Shown: positions 36,101 through 44,000 of the stretch, one piece after another
How the letters are laid out: every line of letters starts with the position of its first letter
Position numbering within the stretch: the first letter of the stretch is position 1
Source: AV40 sp035568175
GTDB taxonomy: Bacteria; Verrucomicrobiota; Verrucomicrobiia; Chthoniobacterales; UBA10450
Length of the DNA stretch: 64,000 nucleotides
Assembly (NCBI GenBank): GCA_035568175.1
Contig: DATMON010000011.1
Location: forward strand, 62,001 to 126,000
Direction: 5' to 3'
Made by a program: the position numbers and the translations under genes
The notes under the pieces: model-generated
Told to the model about the DNA's origin: nothing
Database searches by the model: none
The model's input: only the letters and a program-made list of their open reading frames with translations

Positions 36101-36691
36101 GAACTCGCAGACGCCGCCAAAGCCGCTCCAAATCGAGGAAATCGCGATGGGACCGAGCTCCGATGCGCCCGTACTCTTGTTAAAGACCTGGATGCCTTCG
36201 TTGACCTCCGCTACGTACTGGTTCAGACCCGGTGCGCCATTAGGATCGGGCGGCGCGCAGTTGCAAACGACTCCAGGAAAATCGATGCCTTCAAAGTTTA
36301 GCGTGGTAGCAGGGATGTTGGGTGACTGAAGGCTCAGCAGCGACAGTTGCCTGTTCTGCACGGCACCGTCGGGAGCATCTAGGTGGAAGACACCTGTCTT
36401 GGGGTTTTCTTTAAGCTCGCACTTGATCTTTAGTTGCACTGGTGGAGACGTGATCTCACGCAGTGGCGGAGAAATGTCGTTCTTATACGACTTGATTACA
36501 GTTACGGAGCTCTTAAGCGCACTCGCCCCTGCCACCTGGGTCGACCCGGTTTGCGAGACCGAAGCCATCCCGGTAGGTAATGCACCCGCCGCAAACAGCG
36601 ACAGAATTGCGCCGGACAAAACAAGGACCAAGCCAAGGACAACGCGGAGATTAAAAAACGCCGATTTCGAGCCTGCTTTTTTCTTTTTCAT
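33158..36691 (-). CDS. Large secreted dockerin protein with kelch propeller, cassette B
   Basis: 1177 residues. MKKKKAGSK plus a membrane segment at the start. Module shared with the paralogues at about 130-560 (PPDPNGAPGLNQYVAEVNEG, GGRWGDYSALTVDPQDDC). A DUF11-like beta domain at about 575-690 (VYNTADNASINPGTTLGFKV). A kelch-type propeller at about 700-1000, with blades such as GKIYLMGGLNAAGTAQTSVQ and DYIYLAGGTASTGAQSAVYR. Then the common pre-dockerin beta domain and a C-terminal dockerin with loops DVTQDATVNVGD and DVNIDGMVNVGD. In the first loop position 6 is Ala instead of Gly, a mild change. The partner gene follows after 21 bp. Confidence 0.88.
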   Translation of the reverse strand: MKKKKAGSKSAFFNLRVVLGLVLVLSGAILSLFAAGALPTGMASVSQTGSTQVAGASALKSSVTVIKSYKNDISPPLREITSPPVQLKIKCELKENPKTGVFHLDAPDGAVQNRQLSLLSLQSPNIPATTLNFEGIDFPGVVCNCAPPDPNGAPGLNQYVAEVNEGIQVFNKSTGASELGPIAISSIWSGFGGVCEFNGDGDGIVLYDHFANRWIISQFAGAGTPTDECIAVSITADATGSYYRYGFHLGTSFFDYPKLGVWPDAYYMSMNVFISNTYQGPQPFALDRTNMLAGNPATFVSPVGPLGSAVGPMLPADIDGSTLPASGAPETFVGFPASGTYPIYHFHVDFGTPANSTWTTFASPAAAAFTQVCPNTRFCVPQSGVAVATSGLDAIGDRLMYRAAYRNFGDHESVVTNYTVCATGTCASGSGTSGVRWLELQNVTSGPVTVFQESTYQPDTTWRWMASAAMDNAGDIAVGFSASSSTINPQIRYAGRLSTDPINVLSQGEATLFAGTGSQSTTGGRWGDYSALTVDPQDDCTFWYTNEYYATTSAFNWRTRIGNFAFTQCVPQTGQSVAAVSVYNTADNASINPGTTLGFKVQVNSSGNTTANGLSFSDPLPSGNGINWSIDVPNTDPGWSISGSPPNQSLVFSPTSMAAGTSLKVHVVSPSSSANCGTTISNTAMISSSNGGSGSTTASTTFDCTNCTANAWTDNSPQLVAPANILDQAVGVLGNNLYMFAGVGNGAFTTAARKFDSVGNTWTSLATFPASEETPVAACDGAQFCYIMGGTAGGVATTATRRYDTVANSYTTMASFTTGRWNAGAVFFNGKIYLMGGLNAAGTAQTSVQIYTVGTNTWAAGAALPVGVGFPQVAQITVGGVDYIYLAGGTASTGAQSAVYRYNIGTNTWSANLGNMPATVFGGVSGVVNSYWVVAGGFVNGTASSNSYSYNPTQNTWTLNASSMPAARTRGAGGVISNALYSIGGQTTAGGFTGSSDNQRYLPSLCPPGLVSVVSRLTHGNGAGTFDLPLSTSSRIVEPRDGSGNFNIVFNFAVPVNSGTASTMGSVGSANVSFSGNSMIVSLTGVTDQQNVTVTANNVSGPGSGTLSSVSTEIGFLIGDVTQDATVNVGDTVAVRNHAGVTLDNTNFQYDVNIDGMVNVGDTIIVRAKSGDTLPPP

Positions 36692-36745
36692 TGGGACCTT
36701 TGTTTAAGAGAACGACGGCGCCTGATTAAAAGCGCCCAAGCCGCA

Positions 36746-36806
36746 GTGATATTGCTTTTCGCCCTTTCTGGTCAAGGCAAAGACATCGGGCTGTGTCAGA
36801 CAAAAC
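36746..36806 (-). promoter_or_regulatory. Conserved promoter module of dockerin gene B
   Basis: Minus strand: box GTTTTGTCTGACAC (36793-36806), 19 nt to TTGACC (-35, 36770-36775), 18 nt, TATCAC (-10, 36746-36751). The leader to the ATG at 36691 is about 50 nt and is conserved with gene D (TTAAACAAAGGTCC just before the ATG). Confidence 0.65.
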
Positions 36807-36826
36807 TTGTAGCGAAAATCACGACA

Positions 36827-36970
36827 AGAATTCTGCGCCGCTGAGCAAGCAGAAGAGCGATAACTCCGAGAGCCGGAGTCAGCCAGGTGACGGGCTCCGG
36901 GAGACAGCTGCGAAAGAGCCGATGAGCGCGATTACGACAGTGAGGAAATGTTTATAGCGTTTAAAGCGCC
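36827..36970 (-). pseudogene. Relic of the cassette C cohesin-like PEP-CTERM gene
   Basis: On the minus strand from 36970 there is first sequence matching the signal-peptide region of the copy at 40359 (CATTTCCTCACTGTCGTAAT, then GCGCTCATCGGCTCTTTCGC); it is joined directly to a complete sorting signal coding for PEPVTWLTPALGVIALLLAQ and then RRRIL. The whole cohesin-like domain (about 160 codons) is missing. The position, about 45 bp after the stop of dockerin gene C, is the one where the intact partners lie in A, B and D. The remainder of 36692-37013 holds only the gene B promoter module. Confidence 0.8.
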
Positions 36971-37013
36971 TTCCTTCTGTTGTAACCACAGTCGCTTTTC
37001 TCTCATAATTACT

Positions 37014-39323
37014 TTAAGGAACCGTGTGCCCGGAATTGTTCCGGACGATCGTGGTGTCACCCACGTTGACCGCTCCGTCCGTGTTGACGTCGTTCATGAA
37101 GTTCGTGTTGTTCAAGGTCGCGCCTGCGTTATTGCGGACCTGGACTGTATCGCCCACGTTGACTGTTCCATCTTGGGTTACATCGCCGATCAGGAAACCA
37201 ATTTGTACGCTCGTCAACGGACGCGTTCCAGCGCCAGGACCCGACACATTGCTTGCCTTCACCGTTACGGTCTGCTGATCAGTCACGCCGGTAAGGTTGA
37301 TGGTCATCGTATTTCCGCTGAAGCTGGTACTGCCCACGCTACCGGTACCGGTCATACTCGCCGTCCCGCTGGTAACCGGCACATTGAAAGTAAAAATGAT
37401 TTTGAAGTTACCAGTGAAATCGGTCCGTGGCTCGACTACCGGGCGCGGTGTCGCGCCCGGGGTGGGGCTTGGATTTGGATCTGGATACACCGTTAGATCG
37501 AACGTTCCGGCGCCATTTCCATGCGTGAAGCGCGAGACTGCCGAGACGATGGTAGGCATTGGCACTGCCGTGCACGATGGGAACTTAAACGCGCCGATGC
37601 GCAACGTGTCGTTACCGCTGTTGCCATTCGTCTGGCTTGAATAGTACATGTTAGTGTACCAGAACGTACAGTCGTCGGATGGATCGACTTCCATCTCGGT
37701 GTAATCACCCCACCGAGTGCACGCTGCGCCCCCGCAGGTAAAAATCTGCGAGCCGGTGCCCGCGATCATCTGGGTTTCCGTTTGGGGCAGTGTGTTCGCG
37801 GTATCGCCGACTAGCCGGCCTGAATAAGCGATACTCGGAAAATTAGGGCTGCTCCCGTTTGAGGTACTGTACCCGAGTGCGACATCGCCAGCATTGTCCG
37901 CTGCGATGCTCGGCATCCATCGATACAGCGTCGCGTCGGGGCCGTAGATTTGTTGCTGAGCGGGCGTGGTAGCGATCGCGCCGCCAGTCACGGTTATTTG
38001 TGCCCACTGCGGGCGCACGGTCGAACTCGACACTTGAACATTATGCGTCACCCACAGCGATTCTATGCTACCCACTTTCCGATACTGAACTTTTTGCTTG
38101 ATGCGATCATCGACAGGATCGAGCCGTGTGGTTGTATTCGGTTGTGGTACTACGACGCCAGGCACAATGTACGATGTCTGGCTAACATTTGTCGCGGTGC
38201 CGAGTGAACCTCCTCCGCCACAGTCAGTTCCCGCAGTAAACTTTCGTACCTCGTAGGCAAAGGCTGTTTGCGATTCAGAGACAAAATACTCTGGTGTGCC
38301 GGCCGCCGGCCGCGACGAGGCAGGGTTACCGTGCATCGTCGCTGGGACCGGAGTAAAAGGATCGCTTGTGTTTGCAACATACGCGACAGCCGCCCCGAGT
38401 GGCGCTCCCGCTTCCATGTCCGTATAACTAAAAGACCAGAATTCAGTGCCCGTGAAGGCCCCGGTGTTGCTAAAAGCGTTCGCGCCCATGTAAAGGCAGT
38501 CCTGCCAAAATCCGAGCTTGGGATAATCATCCAGAGTTCCGGTAGGCGGAAAGCCGGTGCCCCCGGGATCGACTCGAACTGCGTACAACCACCAACCGCC
38601 CGACACTGGATTGTTGGTTTTAGAAGCCGCGAAACATTGGTAAATCGGGGCCTGCTGATTATTGCCGTTCAGAGTGAATGCAAACCAACTGAGGATCCAG
38701 CGATCGTTCAGGTAATCGTAAACCGTTTGTGGATCCCCAAAGGCTTGTCCGTCGCACTGCGGCAAGCCTGTTCCGGCGAACAGCGAATTCTCGGTGAACG
38801 ACGCGAGCAAAGTGCCGCTTTTATTATAAATGCCAACGGCTGAATTCATCGACAGGATGTAGTGGTTCAGGCCGACATCGCCATCGGGGTCCGGAGGGTG
38901 TCCACTGCCGCACTGGCCACCCGTGCACGTGTCACTGAAACTCATCCCGTTCACATTGACCGATGGCGTCGGCATTGGCGCCAGCGGACCGGGCAGGCTC
39001 GGGCCTTCCGGGTGCACGACTCGGGCTTCCGGCAAAAATTGCTTCAAGTTCGGCGGCGGTATTAGTTCCGGGCGTTCGCGCTCAACTTGGGGAAATCGCG
39101 AAGGAACTTGCGCTAGCGTGCGCACATCCGCATCAAACGAGGCCGGCTTGACCGGCTCGATCGCAACGGCGGGAACCGCGACGTTCAAGCCGCCTGAAAC
39201 GGGACGCACTCCCGATTGAGCTTTGAAACTCGATGCCAGCAAGAAGAACCCAGCAGCGAGAAGGGCAAAGGAAAGTGTAATTCGCAATATAAAGGCGCGG
39301 GTGGAGTTTTTTCGTTTTTTCAT
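37014..39323 (-). CDS. Large secreted dockerin protein, cassette C
   Basis: 769 residues. MKKRKNSTR and a membrane segment (LSFALLAAGFFLLASSF) at the start, then a Pro-rich linker (to about 125). The shared module runs from about 125 to 600 (HPPDPDGDVGLNHYILSMNS, TRWGDYTEMEVDPSDDCTFW). A beta domain with a Pro-rich insert (PNPSPTPGATPRPVVEPRT) precedes the C-terminal dockerin with loops DVTQDGTVNVGD and DVNTDGAVNVGD, both with complete calcium ligands. There is no kelch part, as in A. Its promoter region has been altered: an older leader with its own ATG (39431) and promoter lies upstream, and a 621-bp element separates the conserved box from the -35. The cohesin-like partner is a relic. Confidence 0.87.
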   Translation of the reverse strand: MKKRKNSTRAFILRITLSFALLAAGFFLLASSFKAQSGVRPVSGGLNVAVPAVAIEPVKPASFDADVRTLAQVPSRFPQVERERPELIPPPNLKQFLPEARVVHPEGPSLPGPLAPMPTPSVNVNGMSFSDTCTGGQCGSGHPPDPDGDVGLNHYILSMNSAVGIYNKSGTLLASFTENSLFAGTGLPQCDGQAFGDPQTVYDYLNDRWILSWFAFTLNGNNQQAPIYQCFAASKTNNPVSGGWWLYAVRVDPGGTGFPPTGTLDDYPKLGFWQDCLYMGANAFSNTGAFTGTEFWSFSYTDMEAGAPLGAAVAYVANTSDPFTPVPATMHGNPASSRPAAGTPEYFVSESQTAFAYEVRKFTAGTDCGGGGSLGTATNVSQTSYIVPGVVVPQPNTTTRLDPVDDRIKQKVQYRKVGSIESLWVTHNVQVSSSTVRPQWAQITVTGGAIATTPAQQQIYGPDATLYRWMPSIAADNAGDVALGYSTSNGSSPNFPSIAYSGRLVGDTANTLPQTETQMIAGTGSQIFTCGGAACTRWGDYTEMEVDPSDDCTFWYTNMYYSSQTNGNSGNDTLRIGAFKFPSCTAVPMPTIVSAVSRFTHGNGAGTFDLTVYPDPNPSPTPGATPRPVVEPRTDFTGNFKIIFTFNVPVTSGTASMTGTGSVGSTSFSGNTMTINLTGVTDQQTVTVKASNVSGPGAGTRPLTSVQIGFLIGDVTQDGTVNVGDTVQVRNNAGATLNNTNFMNDVNTDGAVNVGDTTIVRNNSGHTVP

Positions 39324-39339
39324 TTCTGGGAGCTTTTAC

Positions 39340-39431
39340 TGACGGTTAGCATTCAGTTTGATTACTCTAGGGTAAAAAGTATTCGGATTTGGACCGAAAG
39401 ATGACCTCGTCTCCCGCGTTTTCTTTTTCAT
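39340..39431 (-). pseudogene. Old 5' end of a dockerin-family gene in the leader of gene C
   Basis: The conserved leader (TTAAACAAAGTTCCCAAATG on the minus strand) leads to an ATG at 39431 and MKKKTRETRS, then loses similarity and stops after about 31 codons, just before the real start of gene C at 39323. It looks like the original start of the cassette, replaced by recombination. It may be translated as a short leader peptide. Confidence 0.55.
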
Positions 39432-39488
39432 TTGGGAACTTTGTTTAAGAGAACGACGGCGCCTGTTCCAAAAGCGCCCGAGCCGCAA

Positions 39489-39517
39489 GTGATATCGTTT
39501 TCGGCCTTTCTAGTCAA
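39489..39517 (-). promoter_or_regulatory. -35/-10 of cassette C, cut off from its upstream box
   Basis: TTGACT (39512-39517), 17 nt, TATCAC (39489-39494) on the minus strand, equivalent to the promoters of B and D. The matching upstream box is now at 40162-40175, beyond the inserted element. Confidence 0.55.
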
Positions 39518-39687
39518 GTCGAAGGATCGGCCGGTAGTGTCCTAATTTGGGGATCAAATAATTCCGAAGTGTCGTGAAGGCAAAGAGGCTAAGAACACCA
39601 CTGTCTTACGAGTGCCGCCGGTCGATTCGCCACAAATGGCCGCCAAAATGGCCATTGCCAGTAAGGCAAGGAAATGATTTTGGTAGA

Positions 39688-39740
39688 GTAGGCGCGGCAC
39701 CGACTCTGAAACGATGCCGCGCCGTATATGAACCACGCTA
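39688..39740. repeat. Hairpin unit, copy 1, inside the 621-bp element
   Basis: GGCGCGGCA (39691-39699) pairs perfectly with TGCCGCGCC (39715-39723) around a 15-nt loop. The unit with its flanks (GTA before; TATGAA and a TAAT-containing stretch after) is repeated at 39913-39965. Confidence 0.6.
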
Positions 39741-39805
39741 ATGGAGAAGCCCAACTAGGACTCTCGTTCCAGCCCAGAATTTAAGTTCAAGCAGCTTCGG
39801 TGCCT

Positions 39806-39874
39806 TTAGTGACGCACGACTCCCGCGATCACGATTACGAAGATGCCCAAGAAGCCTAGGAGATAGTTGGCCAT
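39806..39874 (-). CDS. Possible 22-residue hydrophobic peptide in the 621-bp element
   Basis: ATG at 39872-39874, stop TAA at 39806-39808. The peptide begins MANYLLGFLG, has an uninterrupted hydrophobic run of about 17 residues and ends AGVVRH, the size and layout of a single membrane span. It lies about 40 nt after hairpin copy 2 on the same strand. No clear Shine-Dalgarno sequence is seen. Such peptides include type I toxins and small regulatory membrane proteins; nothing here shows which, if any. Confidence 0.35.
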   Translation of the reverse strand: MANYLLGFLGIFVIVIAGVVRH

Positions 39875-39912
39875 TCATCTGTGCCAAGCAAATCCGACGC
39901 CTTCAAAAGAAA

Positions 39913-39965
39913 GTAGGCGCAGCACCGTCACTCAAAGCGATGCCGCGCCAAGGTATGAAACAGAT
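39913..39965. repeat. Hairpin unit, copy 2, inside the 621-bp element
   Basis: GGCGCAGCA (39916-39924) pairs with TGCCGCGCC (39941-39949) with one mismatch. It shares the order GTA-stem-loop-stem-TATGAA with copy 1. The gap between the element and the end of cassette D (40176-40358) shows no gene. Confidence 0.6.
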
Positions 39966-40161
39966 TAATTGCCTAAACATAATGGGCACGGAAGGCGAGC
40001 CTATAATTCCATACCCAAACCCAGGAAATGAACCCCCCGTCAGAGCAACTTCAATAAACTCCAACGGAGGGCTGTCATATGACTGCACTACTAGCGTTCA
40101 AGGGACGATTTGGAGCAGGAATGAGGCCGACAGAACCAAATTATGACACTACCGATCGGCC

Positions 40162-40175
40162 GCGTCCGACAAAAT
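40162..40175 (-). promoter_or_regulatory. Displaced upstream box of cassette C
   Basis: Minus strand ATTTTGTCGGACGC, followed upstream by CACA and TTTTTTCGC, the same order as in the other modules. It abuts the 8-bp target duplication. Confidence 0.5.
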
Positions 40176-40358
40176 GTGTGGCGAAAAAACACGACAACTA
40201 ATCCGGTCCGTCCCGTGCGGCGCTCTAGATATTATATATAAGTGCCGCCTGAACTTGAAGTCTCGTCTGAGGAAGGTTCAACCACCCGCGGCGTGATGAT
40301 ACGGATTTATCGTCGGATAGGATCGAGACCGCCGCCCCAAACCTCCACCGGCAATTTC

Positions 40359-41012
40359 TTAACTCACGCTGCAGAGTTTGAGAATTCTGCGGCGCTGAAC
40401 CAGGAGCAACGCGATAACTCCGAGCGCTGGCGTTATCCAGGTGGCGGGCTCTGGGATAACGTCGATCGTGAAATCGGCTTCTGGAATCGCAAACGTGTGA
40501 CCGTTGCTATCGGTAATCACCGATATCTTGCCACCCGAAGTCGTGTTATCGATAATATACTGTCCGGGTGATGCCGTGTTGGAGACTGACACGGTAATGT
40601 TGGCTACTGCGTAAGTTCCGGCACCCAGGCCCGGTGTGCCGGTGGGCTGAAGCCCGCCCAGATCGTTGGCATTAACCGGGCTCAAGTTCTGCGGATAACT
40701 GATGCTGGCTGTTTGCAAGTCGGTGAATGGACCTACGGACGCGTCACGGAGCGTGATGGCAAAGTTGAACGGCGCTCCGGCAGGAGTCTTTTGTTGGAAC
40801 CAGTAGGAAAGACCTTCCAGGTTGGAAACACTTCCGCCAGGCGTGAAAGCGATTTCGATCTCGAAGGTGAAGCTCGATCCCGGAGCAACAGCCGGCTCAA
40901 CGGAGGGTACGTAGATAAACGTGGCAGTCTGACCGGACGCCACCGAGATACCCGCAAAAGAGCCGATGAGCGCGATTGCTAGAGTGAGGAAATGTTTGTT
41001 TATAGTGTTTAT
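40359..41012 (-). CDS. Cohesin-like PEP-CTERM protein, cassette D, with ATG start lost
   Basis: 217 codons if read from the position homologous to the start of copy B. The N-terminus would read INTINKHFLTLAIALIGSFA, aligned with MNTMKKYLL of copy B: both ATG codons are ATA here. The frame has no other ATG, GTG or TTG before the signal peptide; the first GTG (40943) is after it and would leave the protein in the cytoplasm. The mature domain is intact (APGSSFTFEIEIAFTPGGSV, NLEGLSYWFQQKTP, GAGTYAVANITVSVSN), as is the sorting signal VIPEPATWITPALGVIALLL plus VQRRR. Either initiation is at ATA, rare but known, or this is an early pseudogene. Confidence 0.75.
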   Translation of the reverse strand: MNTINKHFLTLAIALIGSFAGISVASGQTATFIYVPSVEPAVAPGSSFTFEIEIAFTPGGSVSNLEGLSYWFQQKTPAGAPFNFAITLRDASVGPFTDLQTASISYPQNLSPVNANDLGGLQPTGTPGLGAGTYAVANITVSVSNTASPGQYIIDNTTSGGKISVITDSNGHTFAIPEADFTIDVIPEPATWITPALGVIALLLVQRRRILKLCSVS

Positions 41013-41058
41013 AACGCCTTCTTTCTTTTTATCACAATCGTTTTTCTATAGCAATAGT

Positions 41059-44000
41059 TTAAGGGGGAGGAAGCGTGTTCCCAGAATTGTTGCGAACGAT
41101 CGTCGTGTCGCCCACGTTTACCGCTCCATCGGTATTCACGTCGTTTAGAAAGTTTGTGTTATCCAAGGTCACCCCGGCGTTGTTACGTACCTGAACTGTA
41201 TCGCCGACGTTCACCGGGGGATTTTGGTTAACGTCGCCAATGAGGAAGCCGATCTCCGTACTAACCGACGCGAGCGTACCCGTGCCCGGGCCGGAAACGT
41301 TGTTCGCCGTCACGGTAACGTTTTGCTGATCGCTCACTCCGGTGAGCGCGACGATCATGCTATTGCCGCTGAAGGACGTGGTCGCACTACCCACGCTTCC
41401 GGTAGTAGTCGCCGTCCCGCTGCTAACGGGCTCGTTGAAGTTGAACACAATCGTGTAACTGCCAGGGGAATTTAAGTTGGTGCGCGGTTCGACAACCCGA
41501 CTACTGGTGGACAATGTCAGATCGAATGTGCCGGACCCGCCATGGGTCATGCGCGAGACCACTGAAAGAAGGCCCGGCGGGCAAAGCGATGGTAAATATT
41601 TTTGGTTATCATTGGTGCCGTTGAAGGTGGCGTCGTTGCGCCCACCGAGTGAGAACAGTTTAGTTCCCCCGACGGCGGCGCCTGCGCCGCGGCCACGCGG
41701 TTGCACCATCGAGCTGGCGTTAAGAGTCCAGGTATTGGTGCTGAAGTTGTAAGTGTAGGTGTTACTGGACGGATTGCCGTTGACATAGCCGCCGGCTAGC
41801 ACCCAGAAGCCGTTTACTATTCCATTCGAGGCGCTCCAGACGGTCGCCGGCATAGTGCCAACGGTTGCCCAGGTGTTAGCGGTAATATTGTACCGATATA
41901 CCGTGTTCTGGTCGCCACTCGCTGTAGTGCCGCCGGAAACATAGATATAATTCACACCGCCAACAGTAGCTCCAACTACCTGTGGCCAGGATAGGCCAAC
42001 CGGCATGGCTGTGCCCGCCGCCCAAGTGACAGTGGGAGGACTGCCGCTAAGCGTGCCGATTTGCAGACTGGTTTGCGCCGTTGTGCCGGCGGAGTTCCAG
42101 CCACCCATGAGATAGATTTTTCCGTTAAAGAAGGCTGCGCCCGCGGCCCACCGGCCCGTGGTGAACGCTGTCAACGAAGTGTAAGTATTTGCTACGGTAT
42201 CGTACCGTCGAGTTGTTGTCTGGGCGGTACCCGTGGTTCCACCCATCGTGTAGCACCATTGTGTCACGTCGCACACCGTTACGGGCGATTCAACTGAAGC
42301 AGGGAAAACGGTAAGCGTCGTCCACGTGTTGGCCACGGAGTCGTACTTGCGCGCGGTATTGACAATCGCGCCGTTACTGACGCCACTAAACATGTAGATG
42401 GAATTGCCAAGGGCAGCTGCTCCCTGATCCATGATGTTGGCGGGCACGGCCAACTGCGGCGAATTGTCCGTCCAGGCATTAGGTGTGCAATTTGTGCAGT
42501 CGAGAACGATCGTGGCCGTAGCGGACCCAGAGCCGCCGTTGCTGCTCGATATCATGGCGGTATTTGAAAGAGTGCTACCGCAGGTGGCGGGTGACGTGCT
42601 GCTGATTACGTGAGCTTTAAGGCTCGTGCCGGCAGGCATGGTGGTCGGGGCGAAAACAAGGCTTTGATTAGGCGGAGATCCGCTGATCGACCAGCCGGGA
42701 TCGGTGTTGGCGCCATCGAGTGACCAATTAATACCGCCACCAGAAGGAAGATTGTCAGTAAAGGAGAGGCCGTTTGCAGTAGCGGTGCCGCTGCTATTCA
42801 CAGTAACCTTGAACCCGGCGGTCGTGCCGGGGTTTATGCTCGCTGCATCGGCCGTCTTATAGACCGAGACTGCGGCCACCGGCTGTGCTGTTGCCGGGAC
42901 GCACTGCGTGAAAGCAAAGTTACCGATGCGGTTGCGCCAGTTGAACTGGGAAGCTCCGGTTGGATAGTATTCGTTTGTGTACCAAAACGTGCAGTCATCT
43001 TCGGGGTCGACACTCATTGCGCTGTAGTCGCCCCAGCGGTTACCGGTACTGCTTTGGCTACCCACGCCGGCAAAGAGAACAGCTTCGCCTTGGGCAAGAG
43101 TGTTAACCGGGTCAGTCGACAGGCGGCCCGCATACCGAATTCCCGGGACGATGGTGGACGACGAGACACTGTATCCAACGGCTATATCACCCGCGTTATC
43201 CATCGCGGCGCTGCCCAGCCAGCGCCAGGTTGTATCCGGTTGATAAGTGTTTTCCTGAAATACTGTCACAGGGCCACTGGTTGGATTGCGCAGCTCAATC
43301 CAGCGCACGCCTGAAGTACCACTTCCGGTTCCGGCAGCGCCGCAGGCGCCAGTCGCACAGACAGAATATGTCGTTACCACCGACTCGTGATCACCGAAAT
43401 TACGATAGGCGGCGCGATGTATCAGCCGATCGCCAATTCCATCAAGGCCGCTGACTGAAGTAGTTTCGCCCGATTGCGGTACGCAAGCACGCGTGTTGGT
43501 GCCGGTGCTACAGAGTTGAGTGAACGCCGCCGCCGCGGGAGTGGCAAACGTGGTCCAGGTCGAGTTAGCCGGCGTGCCGAAATCGACGTGGAAGTGATAG
43601 ATGATGTAATTACCCGCCGCCGGAAAACCGACAAAGGTCTCTGGCGCGCCACTCGCCGGCAGCGTCGGCCCATCTATATCCAAGGGCAGTATCGGACCAA
43701 TGGTTCCTCCCAGAGGTCCCACGGGACTGACAAAGGTCGCGGGGTTACCGAGAAGCATGTTGGTCCGATCGAGCGCGAACGGTTGCGGGCCAAGGAAGGT
43801 TGTTCCCGCTGCATTGAACACGTTCATGCTCATGTAGTAGGCGTCGGGCCAGATTCCTATTTTGGGATAATCGAAGTAGTTGGTGCCAAGATGGAATCCG
43901 TAGCGGTAATAACTACCGGTCGCGTCCGCTGAGGTTGAGACCGCGACGCACTCGTCCGTTGGGTTGGAGGAACCCGCGAATTGGCTGATCATCCAGCGAT

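Larger units (their letters stand above)
39533..40153. mobile_element. 621-bp transposase-less element with 18-bp inverted ends and 8-bp target duplication
   Basis: Left end GGTAGTGTCCTAATTTGG (39533-39550) and right end CCAAATTATGACACTACC (40136-40153) are reverse complements with one mismatch. Both sides carry the direct repeat GATCGGCC (39525-39532 and 40154-40161). Removing the element and one repeat restores the promoter module of the dockerin family. No reading frame inside is long enough for a transposase. The 8-bp duplication and ends are compatible with an IS1595-type MITE, but the family is a guess. The interior holds two copies of a hairpin unit (39688-39740 and 39913-39965) and a tiny hydrophobic ORF. 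Confidence 0.85.
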
